From contig DATJUC010000059.1 of assembly GCA_035502675.1 (NCBI GenBank), positions 1 through 5,004 of the forward strand: a DNA stretch of 5,004 nucleotides, written 5' to 3'. The stretch is from DATJUC01 sp035502675 (GTDB lineage: Bacteria; Vulcanimicrobiota; Vulcanimicrobiia; Vulcanimicrobiales; Vulcanimicrobiaceae). Positions 1-5,004 of this stretch are shown piece after piece. Positions within the stretch are counted from its first letter, which is position 1, and the number at the start of each line of letters is the position of its first letter. Below the pieces are notes generated by a model. That model had not been told where the DNA came from and did not search any database. It saw only the letters and a list, made by a program, of their open reading frames with translations. The translations under genes and the position numbers were made by a program.

Positions 1-1608
1 GCCGGGGCCAACGGCGACCCGATCGAACGCGCCGACGCCGCGCGCATCGTGCAGACCAGCACCACCGCTTTGGGCGTCTTGGCAAAATACTTGGGCGACG
101 TCCGGCGCGGCCGAATCGCGGCCGCTCACGCCTACGCGTCCTCACCCGGCGTGCGCGCGTTGAGCACGAGCATGGTCGCCGCCTACGCGGCCTTCGAGCA
201 GCATCAGCTGCTGGTCAGCGAAGCGATCGCGAGACGGCTGCGCAGCCAGACCGCGACGTTCAGCGTTCTGCTGGTTTTGTTGTCGCTGGCCGGCGCCGTC
301 GCCACGCTGACGTTTTTCTTGCGCTTCGGGACGCGCATCACGCGTCGCATCGAAGAACTGGGCGAAAACGCGCGACGGCTGGCCGACGACCGCCCGACCG
401 AGCCGATCGGGGGCGACGACGAAATCGCGGAGCTGGATCGCGTCTACCAGCAAATGGCGCGGCGAATCGCGCGCGAACACGACGTTGCGACGATCTTGCA
501 GCGCGCGCTGCTGCCGCAGGATCTGCCGACCCTTCCGGGACTCCGCCTGGACGCCGCCTACGTCCCGGCCGGCGCACACGCGCGCGTCGGAGGAGACTGG
601 TACGACATCTTCCGCCTGAGCGATCGCACGGTCGGGATCAGCGTCGGCGACGTTGCCGGGCACGGCGTCCGCGCGGCCGCGCTGATGGATTGCGCGCGCC
701 AGGCGATTCGGACCGTCGCGTCCTTCGATGCCGAACCGTCGTCGGTGGTGCGGCACGTCAACCGGGTCGTCTGCGCAAACCAAACGGCGCCGCTGGTGAC
801 CGCATTCTTTGCGACGCTCGACCTGCGCGACGGCAAGCTGCGCTACTGTTTTGCGGGTCATCCGGCGCCGATCGTCGTGACCGCCGGCGGCGTCCAGGAA
901 CTGCTGGCCGGCCAAGGCCTCGTTCTGGGCATCGCTCCGGACGCGGAGTACGAAACGCTGGAGCGGACCCTCGACGTGGGGACCGCGATGGTGCTCTACA
1001 CCGACGGCCTGATCGAAACCAATCGCGATTACGACGGCGGACTGCGCTATCTCATCGAGTCGGTCGAAGCCGAATACCGCAACGCCTCGCAGAATATAGC
1101 CCAGGCGATCCTTTCGCGCGCGCTCGGCACGGAGCCGCCGCGCGACGACGCCGCGCTGCTTTTCGTCGGCGTGACGGCTTTGGGCGAAGCCGCCGTCGAG
1201 CCCAAGGTGCGCACGTGGAAAGTCGACGCGCGCGAAGAGCGTTCGGCCCGGCGCGTCAAGCGCGCCGTCCTTTGGCATCTCGGCACGATGACCGGTAAGA
1301 GCGTCGATCTTTCGGCGGCCGAACTGATCATGACCGAGTTGATCGGAAACGTCGCCAAACACACGCCGGGGATGGCCGACGTCTCACTGGAGTGGGACGG
1401 TTCGGGCGCGATCTTCCGGATCGCCGACCGCGGCCCGCGCTTCGAGCCGCGCAGCGGCGCGCCGGTCGTCGACGTGATGTCCGAGGGCGGGCGGGGGCTG
1501 TTCCTCGCCGGCGCGCTGGCTCACGGCTTACGCGTCGAGTGGAGCGGCGAAGGCAACTGCGTGACCGCCGTCCTGCCCGTCGACGGTATCGATACGCTCG
1601 CGAGCTAG
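1..1608 (+). CDS. Membrane-anchored HAMP / SpoIIE-type PP2C phosphatase / RsbW-like HATPase regulator (5' end missing)
   Basis: The frame is open from base 1, so the true start lies left of the window; the GTG at 49 is an in-frame codon, used here only to number residues. Seen in order: an extracytoplasmic helical stretch (to about 65, perhaps the end of a CHASE3-like domain), one transmembrane helix (about 71-93), a HAMP domain (94-143, with the DDEIAEL signature), the RsbU-type linker LQRALLPQDLPTLPG, and a PP2C/SpoIIE phosphatase (about 165-375). Likely metal-binding acidic residues are D183 and D186 (GGDWYD), D201 (DVAGHG), D319 (YTDG) and D366/D367 (RDDAAL). A GHKL ATPase domain of the RsbW type follows (about 390-515), with N-box E430/N434 (TELIGNVAKH), G1 DRGPRF and G2 GGRGLFLA. 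By family, such proteins dephosphorylate a STAS anti-anti-sigma factor, while the HATPase part binds or phosphorylates one. No STAS partner or sigma target is in the window. The gene ends tail-to-tail with the flagellar operon. Confidence 0.92.
   Translation, partial: AGANGDPIERADAARIVQTSTTALGVLAKYLGDVRRGRIAAAHAYASSPGVRALSTSMVAAYAAFEQHQLLVSEAIARRLRSQTATFSVLLVLLSLAGAVATLTFFLRFGTRITRRIEELGENARRLADDRPTEPIGGDDEIAELDRVYQQMARRIAREHDVATILQRALLPQDLPTLPGLRLDAAYVPAGAHARVGGDWYDIFRLSDRTVGISVGDVAGHGVRAAALMDCARQAIRTVASFDAEPSSVVRHVNRVVCANQTAPLVTAFFATLDLRDGKLRYCFAGHPAPIVVTAGGVQELLAGQGLVLGIAPDAEYETLERTLDVGTAMVLYTDGLIETNRDYDGGLRYLIESVEAEYRNASQNIAQAILSRALGTEPPRDDAALLFVGVTALGEAAVEPKVRTWKVDAREERSARRVKRAVLWHLGTMTGKSVDLSAAELIMTELIGNVAKHTPGMADVSLEWDGSGAIFRIADRGPRFEPRSGAPVVDVMSEGGRGLFLAGALAHGLRVEWSGEGNCVTAVLPVDGIDTLAS
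1586..1605. repeat. Two abutting 10-bp palindromes at the convergent gene junction
   Basis: GTATCGATAC (1586-1595) and GCTCGCGAGC (1596-1605) are each perfect palindromes and touch end to end, directly before the shared CTAG stop (1605-1608). They lie in the last codons of the plus-strand regulator and just beyond the end of the minus-strand operon. There is no T-run on either side and the palindromes have no loop, so this is not a classical intrinsic terminator. Confidence 0.45.
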
Positions 1609-1901
1609 CGCGCCGCCGACTGCGCGTCGACGCGAAAGACGTACGCCAGCACTTCGGCGACGACGGCGTACAGCTCGCGCGGAATGTATTCGCTGACGTC
1701 CAGCGCGGCCAACGCTTCGACCAGCGCCGGATCCTCCATCAGCGGCACGCCGTGCTCGCGCGCGACGCGAACGATTTCGTCGGCGATGTGACCGCGACCG
1801 ACGGCGACGACCTGCGGCGGTTCGGGCTTAACCGGATCGTACGTCAGCGCCGCCGCCGCGGCGCGCTTCTCGCGCGGCTTGCGAAAGTTGAAGAAGCTCA
1901 C
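1605..1901 (-). CDS. Stand-alone FlhB C-terminal-domain protein (FlhX/FhlB/YlqH-like, EscU/YscU/HrcU family)
   Basis: This 98-residue protein matches the cytoplasmic C-terminal domain of FlhB, the flagellar export-gate switch, without its membrane part. Seen: a short basic N-terminus (FRKPREKR), then AALTYDPVKPEPPQVVAVG (about 17-35), GVPLMEDPALVEALAALD (51-68), and the hallmark IPRELYAVVAEVLAYV (73-88). The place where full-length FlhB carries the NPTH self-cleavage motif, just before the (A)LxYDP segment, reads EKRA, so autocleavage is not expected. The family is known from Bacillus YlqH and Bdellovibrio FlhX, where such proteins can partly substitute for the cleaved FlhB domain. A role in export-specificity switching here is inferred. 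Start is GTG at 1901, overlapping the upstream fliK-like stop as GTGA; no clear Shine-Dalgarno precedes it, so translation probably depends on coupling. It is the last gene of the minus-strand run and shares a CTAG with the convergent gene. Confidence 0.9.
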   Translation of the reverse strand: MSFFNFRKPREKRAAAAALTYDPVKPEPPQVVAVGRGHIADEIVRVAREHGVPLMEDPALVEALAALDVSEYIPRELYAVVAEVLAYVFRVDAQSAAR

Positions 1902-3757
1902 GCGCGCATGTCCACGACGCGCGACGAATCCGATTCCGCCGGCGCCGGCTGCGCCTCGGCGGCGTTTCCGAAGCGGTGCGGCGCCACCGATGCCGCCATC
2001 GCGGCGACCCGGTACCGCAAATGTTCCAGCCGCGAACGCAGATCGTCCAGCGTCGTGCGGAATCGTCCGGCCGCCGGCGCCGCTTCGGTCTTCACGTTTA
2101 CGCTGACCGCACGCCCGACGGTCTGCACGTCGACGGCGACCGTTCCCAGCGTCTTGGTGTCGAGCACGAAGGCGATGTGGAAGTTGTCGGGATCGATCTT
2201 GCCGCCGCCGGGCGCGTCCTTCGACACGCGCAGCTGCACCGGGCGTCCGCCGTCGCGATAAAAGACCGGCAGCGGAATGACGATCGCGTTCGGATCGGCG
2301 TTTTGCGCGCCGAGCGCGTTGAGCTGCAGCGCCGTGATCGTCGTGAGCGCATCGTTGAGGGCGGGGAGCAGATCGGCGGGCGCTCCGCGCGGCGGCGATT
2401 CCAGCATTGCGACGATCGAGCTCTTGAGATCGTATTGCAGCGCGGTCAGACGCTCGACCACCCGCGCTGCTGCCGAGGGTGGAAGCGCTGCGGCCAAACT
2501 GGCGGCGGACTGCGGCGGCGCCGGAGGCGCATCCGCCGGCGGTGGCGCCGTTTGCGAGGCTGCGGGTGCCGGCGGAAGCGGTTGCGCCGCCCCCGTCGGC
2601 TCTTCGGGCTGCGGCACGGCGGCCGGCGCGGGCGAATCCTCGGGCTGCTCCGGCGCCGCAAAATCCAGCATCTGGCGCAGGACGGCGGCGACTTTGGCTT
2701 CGGCGCCCTCGAATACGTTGGAAACGAACGCGGCCAGCTGCTCGGGCAGGGCGCGCGCGTTCGAAGGATCGAGCCGCGCCACGAACGCCGCGATCGCGCG
2801 CAACGATCCGGCCCGCGTGTCCTGTGCGGCGACGCCGGCCAGCGCCGAATCCAAGCGCGCGAGGGCCTTGGGCAGCGCGGACGCGGCTTGGGAAGCCAGC
2901 CGTGCGGCGGCTAGCGTGAGCGGCGTCGTTTGGACCCCGAGCTTCGCCAGCAGCGCCGCTTCCGGGCTCGACGGGGGCGCGGCTTTGGCCGGTATACCCG
3001 AGGGCGGTGCCGGCGGTGCCTGCGGTGCCGGCGGCGCCGAAAGGATCGCCGGCGGACGCGCGGCCGCCGCCGCCGGAGCGGGGATCGGCGGCGCCGCCTT
3101 TGCCGGGGTATTGACCAGCTCCGACAGATCGACCGAGGCAGCGCGGCTCGCCGCAATTCGCGCCTCCAAGCCCAGTTGATCCAGCTCTTGCGAGACCGCG
3201 GCCGAAGCCGCGGCGGCCGGCGCGCCGGCCGGAACCTGCCGAACCGACGCCGCTACGAAGACCGCCGGCGGCGGCGCGACCCCGGCAGAAGGCGCCGGCG
3301 GGGACGTCCCTTGGCTAGAAGCGGCCGGCGTAGCCGCCGGCGCGGATGAAGGCGCTGCGTCGGGCGGACGGGAGACGACGGTCGTCAGCGTCGCGGTCGT
3401 GGGTTCGCCGGGGGCCTGCGCGGGGAGCGTAACCGACGCGGTCGGCGGGGGATTCTGCGGATCGACCACCCCGAGATTGCGGACCACGATCTGATTGCCG
3501 GTGAATCCGGTGACTTGCAGGAGCAGCGACTCTCCGGGATCGATGCCGGGCGGGAGCTGCGCGAGAACCGTTTGACCGAGCACGGCGAGACGATCGGCGC
3601 CGCCCTGCGGCGGTAAAATGGTCGCCGTCAGCAGGTCGCCGACGTTGAGTTGGGCTTGGAGAATCTCGATCGCGACGCCGAGATCGATCGTCGCCAGCGC
3701 CGACGCCTGCAGCGATGCGTCGGCGGCCAGCGCAGCCAGTGGATCGAAGCCGGACAC
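1898..3757 (-). CDS. fliK: FliK-like flagellar hook-length control protein
   Basis: This 619-residue protein has the FliK layout: a folded N-terminal part, a long low-complexity linker and a conserved C-terminal switch domain. Residues about 36-95 (LNVGDLLTATILPP through IVVRNL) look like the small beta-rich N-terminal domain of FliK-like proteins. Residues about 100-265 and 368-420 are very rich in Ala and Pro, with two more helical, less Pro-rich blocks (265-367 and 425-490). Residues about 490-595 carry the Flg_hook (FliK C-terminal) pattern: IPLPVFYRDGGRPVQLRV, then FHIAFVLDTKTLGTVAVDV, then VSVNVKTE and a closing LDDLRSRLEHLRYRV. By family, FliK is exported during hook assembly and its C-terminal domain contacts FlhB to switch export to filament substrates. 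The gene starts with GTG, 17 bp after the previous stop, with AGGGG only 2 nt upstream, and overlaps the FlhB-like gene by 4 bp. The linker is poorly conserved in general, so the symbol rests on the C-terminal domain plus context. Confidence 0.82.
   Translation of the reverse strand: MSGFDPLAALAADASLQASALATIDLGVAIEILQAQLNVGDLLTATILPPQGGADRLAVLGQTVLAQLPPGIDPGESLLLQVTGFTGNQIVVRNLGVVDPQNPPPTASVTLPAQAPGEPTTATLTTVVSRPPDAAPSSAPAATPAASSQGTSPPAPSAGVAPPPAVFVAASVRQVPAGAPAAAASAAVSQELDQLGLEARIAASRAASVDLSELVNTPAKAAPPIPAPAAAAARPPAILSAPPAPQAPPAPPSGIPAKAAPPSSPEAALLAKLGVQTTPLTLAAARLASQAASALPKALARLDSALAGVAAQDTRAGSLRAIAAFVARLDPSNARALPEQLAAFVSNVFEGAEAKVAAVLRQMLDFAAPEQPEDSPAPAAVPQPEEPTGAAQPLPPAPAASQTAPPPADAPPAPPQSAASLAAALPPSAAARVVERLTALQYDLKSSIVAMLESPPRGAPADLLPALNDALTTITALQLNALGAQNADPNAIVIPLPVFYRDGGRPVQLRVSKDAPGGGKIDPDNFHIAFVLDTKTLGTVAVDVQTVGRAVSVNVKTEAAPAAGRFRTTLDDLRSRLEHLRYRVAAMAASVAPHRFGNAAEAQPAPAESDSSRVVDMRA
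3006..3041. repeat. Imperfect 9-bp tandem repeat (about 4 units) in the fliK linker
   Basis: The unit GGTGCCGGC occurs at 3006-3014 and 3024-3032, with GGTGCCTGC at 3015-3023 and a weaker copy GGCGCCGAA at 3033-3041. On the minus strand it encodes the Ala-Pro-Pro type run in APPAPQAPPAPP. It could have grown by slippage in a region under little sequence constraint. Confidence 0.55.
3214..3231. repeat. Perfect 18-bp GC-only palindrome inside fliK
   Basis: CGGCCGGCGCGCCGGCCG reads the same on both strands and lies in codons for an Ala/Gly/Pro run of the linker. As RNA it could form a stem of 7 bp closing a 4-base loop. There is no T-tract beside it and the frame continues, so it is not called a terminator. 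Confidence 0.5.
3324..3341. repeat. GC-rich inverted repeat (7-bp arms, 4-base loop) inside fliK
   Basis: GCCGGCG at 3324-3330 and CGCCGGC at 3335-3341 flank the loop TAGC. It lies in Ala/Pro linker codons about 90 bp from the 18-bp palindrome. It could fold in the mRNA but may be only a by-product of GCC/GCG/CCG codon use. Confidence 0.4.
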
Positions 3758-3759
3758 GG

Positions 3760-3764
3760 CCCCT
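3760..3764 (-). promoter_or_regulatory. Possible ribosome binding site for the fliK-like gene
   Basis: AGGGG lies 2 nt before the GTG start at 3757 and just after the TAG of the preceding gene. The spacing is very short, so reinitiation by ribosomes ending at that TAG is likely to matter. No better start with a better site is visible nearby upstream, because the in-frame TAG at 3778-3776 bounds the frame. Confidence 0.35.
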
Positions 3765-3775
3765 ACGCCGCCGCG

Positions 3776-4105
3776 CTAGGCGGTCGTGTCGATGAAGTGC
3801 TCTTCGCCCATCGCTTCGACCGTGACGATATCCGCCTCGTCGACCTGCGATCGGTACGCGCGGCGGCGCTTGCGCGGCGAATAGGTTCCGGCCTCACGCT
3901 GTCGCTCGGGATCGGGGCGAATCTTGGCACCTTCGGTTTTGGGAGGCTCGGTAACGGTCTCTTCGCGCTGTTCCACCTGTGCGGCGAACGCGGACTGTGC
4001 GGCTTGTTGTGCTGCGGCGGGGGCCTGTTGGGCGCTGCTAACTACCGCCGCGCTCTGCGGTGCGGCCAGGTAAGCGAGTTGCAGATCCACCGGTTGGATC
4101 GCCAT
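3776..4105 (-). CDS. Small unrecognised protein of the flagellar operon
   Basis: I do not recognise a named family. The 109-residue product begins MAIQPVDLQLAYLA, continues as an Ala/Gln-rich, probably helical stretch (about 15-45, with AAQVEQREE), then a charged, Pro-containing middle (50-75), a strongly basic cluster PRKRRRAYR (77-85), and an acidic tail ending EEHFIDTTA. There is no signal peptide, transmembrane segment or Cys/His metal site. From memory, short proteins of this shape (an N-terminus like xxIxPVDLQ, a Gln-rich helix, a charged linker and a tail ending in (I)D + hydroxyl residue + A/T) occur next to the flagellar sigma gene in other phyla, for instance clostridial flagellar clusters; I could not check this. 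The start is ATG at 4105, inside the 3' end of fliA (68-bp overlap), with GGGGAG 12 nt upstream. The reading frame is intact between two clear flagellar genes, which supports a real gene. Its role is unknown. Confidence 0.75.
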   Translation of the reverse strand: MAIQPVDLQLAYLAAPQSAAVVSSAQQAPAAAQQAAQSAFAAQVEQREETVTEPPKTEGAKIRPDPERQREAGTYSPRKRRRAYRSQVDEADIVTVEAMGEEHFIDTTA

Positions 4106-4964
4106 GGCCCGGTACTTCTCCCCGCAAGGATCGTTCTACTTTCGTATCGGATTCGGGCGCGGGTTTCCTGAGGTACTTCTGTTTGATCGTCGGGTCGTCT
4201 TCGCGATACCCGAGGTCGGAGCGCAGCTCGCGCAGCTTTTGGCGCAGATGGATGACCGCTTGAGCGTGAATCTGCGAGACGCGGGACTCCGAGACGCCCA
4301 AGGCGCCCTTGATCTCCTTGAGCGTCTGGCCTTCGAAATAGTAGAGCCGGATGACGGTGCGCTCCTGGGTCGAAAGCGAGTCGACCGCGCTCACCAGCTC
4401 GGCGCGAACCTCACGCGCCTCGACCTCGCCGGTAACATCGCTCTCGTCGTCCTTGAGCGTGTCGACCAGCGGAATTTCGTAGCCTTTTTCGTTGGGGAGG
4501 AACTCTTCGAGCGACAGCACCGCAGTACCCCGAACCCGCTGCACCAGCTGGTCGAGCTCGCGCGGCGTGAGGCCCATCCGGCCGGCGACCTCGTCCTCGG
4601 TGGGCGCGCGACCCAGCTCGAGCTCGAGCTCTTGGTAGGTGCGCTCGAGCTCGCGCGCGCGCTGGCGGATCGCGCGCGGAACCCAGTCGAGCGAGCGCAG
4701 CGCGTCCAGGATCGCCCCGTTGATGCGGGTGATCGCATAGGTCTCGAACTTGACGCCGCGAGCGTCGTCGTATTTCTCGATCGCGTCGATCAAACCCAGA
4801 ATGCCGTCGTTGATCAGGTCGTTGATCTCGACGTTGGGCGGGAGATTGACCGAAAGTCGACCGGCGACGTACTTGACCAAGTGCAAGTACCTATGCACGA
4901 TCTCTTCCCGGGAGAGCTCGACGCCGCCGATGATATAGCGCCGCGCTATGCGGTTAGCCTGCAT
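4038..4964 (-). CDS. fliA: Flagellar RNA polymerase sigma factor FliA (sigma-28/SigD/WhiG group)
   Basis: Sigma-70 family protein of 308 residues that directs transcription of late flagellar and chemotaxis genes. Numbered from the ATG at 4964, seen in order: region 2 (about 22-94), including NDLINDGILGLIDAIEKYD, GVKFETYAITRINGAILDAL and RSLDWVPRAIRQ, which is diagnostic of the FliA/SigD type; region 3 (about 102-158), with LGRAPTEDEVAGRMGLT; and region 4 (about 196-245), with LSTQERTVIRLYYFEG and the helix-turn-helix LKEIKGALGVSESRVSQIHAQAV. A typical FliA/SigD ends about residue 240-260. This one has about 50 further residues, charged and Gly/Pro-rich, not part of the sigma fold, whose last 21 or so overlap the next gene. 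ATG at 4964 is preferred over TTG at 4967 because GGGGA sits 4 nt before it and it overlaps an upstream stop as TGATG. No anti-sigma gene flgM is visible. Confidence 0.95.
   Translation of the reverse strand: MQANRIARRYIIGGVELSREEIVHRYLHLVKYVAGRLSVNLPPNVEINDLINDGILGLIDAIEKYDDARGVKFETYAITRINGAILDALRSLDWVPRAIRQRARELERTYQELELELGRAPTEDEVAGRMGLTPRELDQLVQRVRGTAVLSLEEFLPNEKGYEIPLVDTLKDDESDVTGEVEAREVRAELVSAVDSLSTQERTVIRLYYFEGQTLKEIKGALGVSESRVSQIHAQAVIHLRQKLRELRSDLGYREDDPTIKQKYLRKPAPESDTKVERSLRGEVPGHGDPTGGSATRLPGRTAERGGS
4118..4123 (-). promoter_or_regulatory. Ribosome binding site for the small gene, inside fliA
   Basis: GGGGAG lies 12 nt before the ATG at 4105, within fliA codons. The spacing is longer than the usual 5-9 nt, so initiation is probably also helped by ribosomes translating the fliA tail. 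Confidence 0.4.
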
Positions 4965-5004
4965 CAAATCCCCGAACGGCGCGCAGCGGGCGCGCCTGGC
5001 GCGT
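4964..5004 (-). CDS. 3' end of an unidentified upstream gene (partial)
   Basis: One minus-strand frame is open from the right edge to a TGA at 4966-4964 and encodes the tail APGAPAARRSGI. The stop overlaps the fliA ATG by one base (TGATG), the usual mark of a coupled upstream gene. In many flagellar clusters the gene before fliA is flhG (MinD-like) or another flagellar gene, but thirteen codons cannot identify it. The fliA frame is also open to the edge, so this call rests only on the overlap geometry. Confidence 0.4.
   Translation of the reverse strand, partial: APGAPAARRSGI
4969..4973 (-). promoter_or_regulatory. Ribosome binding site for fliA
   Basis: GGGGA lies 4 nt before the ATG at 4964 and only 1 nt before the alternative TTG at 4967. 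Together with the TGATG stop/start overlap it favours the ATG. Confidence 0.5.

Noticed and set aside
49..51. GTG as the start of the phosphatase gene
   Set aside because: The frame is open to base 1, no Shine-Dalgarno precedes it, and starting here would cut into the extracytoplasmic helical region and remove the expected first membrane segment.
142..1362. Long open minus-strand frame (about 406 codons) opposite the phosphatase gene
   Set aside because: The plus frame has clear HAMP, PP2C and HATPase motifs throughout. The antisense product is Arg/Gln/Asp-rich with no recognisable domain, as expected from high-GC shadow frames.
1623..1634. Palindrome CGCGTCGACGCG as an intrinsic terminator for the plus-strand gene
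   Set aside because: There is no loop and no following T-run, and it lies in the codons of the FlhB-like protein, so it is kept only as part of the palindrome cluster.
1392..2261. Open plus-strand frame running across the convergent junction
   Set aside because: It crosses the ends of two well-supported genes, and its translation is an Arg-rich, low-complexity shadow with no motif.
2446..3156. Arg-rich short minus-strand frames inside fliK
   Set aside because: They are frame-shifted readings of the Pro/Ala codons (CCG and GCG read as CGC), with no start context or motif.
2277..3179. Long open plus-strand frame (about 300 codons) opposite fliK
   Set aside because: It is an Ala/Gly/Ser-rich shadow of the Ala/Pro linker codons, without a domain pattern. 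The minus-strand frame has the FliK C-terminal domain and operon spacing.
4965..4967. TTG as the start of fliA
   Set aside because: The ATG directly after it has better spacing from GGGGA and forms the TGATG overlap with the upstream stop.

Overview
High-GC bacterial DNA with dense, overlapping genes and GTG/TTG-type starts. A minus-strand flagellar gene cluster (about 1605-5004) meets a plus-strand signalling gene (1-1608) head-on. The gene content indicates a flagellated bacterium. The FliA is of the SigD/WhiG-like type. The FliK-like protein beside a stand-alone FlhB C-terminal domain recalls Firmicutes and some deep-branching phyla. The Ala/Pro/Arg-rich high-GC style would fit a lineage such as Eremiobacterota (WPS-2) or a similar uncultured group. 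That placement is a guess from style and layout, not a demonstrated assignment.

Layout. 1-1608 (+) is the 3' part of a membrane-anchored regulator: extracytoplasmic helical region, one transmembrane helix, HAMP, SpoIIE/RsbU-type PP2C phosphatase, then an RsbW-like HATPase. Its start lies left of the window. On the minus strand, in transcription order: the last codons of an unidentified gene (4964-5004), fliA (4038-4964), a small unrecognised gene (3776-4105), a fliK-like hook-length/export-switch gene (1898-3757), and a 98-residue stand-alone FlhB C-terminal-domain protein (1605-1901). The four full genes are tightly packed (1-bp overlap, 68-bp overlap, 17-bp gap, 4-bp overlap), so they look like one translationally coupled operon whose promoter lies beyond the right edge.

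How they work together. FliA directs RNA polymerase to late flagellar promoters. FliK measures hook length and signals the export gate to change substrate. The cytoplasmic domain of FlhB is the part of the gate that responds, and here a free copy of that domain, without the NPTH autocleavage site, is encoded directly behind the FliK-like gene. The small gene between fliA and fliK is probably also flagellar, by position only. The plus-strand phosphatase/kinase fusion belongs to partner-switching (anti-sigma/anti-anti-sigma) signalling. It is convergent with the operon, so co-regulation cannot be assumed.

No stretch over 300 bp lacks a gene. I see no tRNA, rRNA, CRISPR array, insertion sequence or convincing promoter or intrinsic terminator. 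The gene identities are firm for fliA, the PP2C/HATPase regulator and the FlhB-like protein, good for fliK, and open for the small gene.
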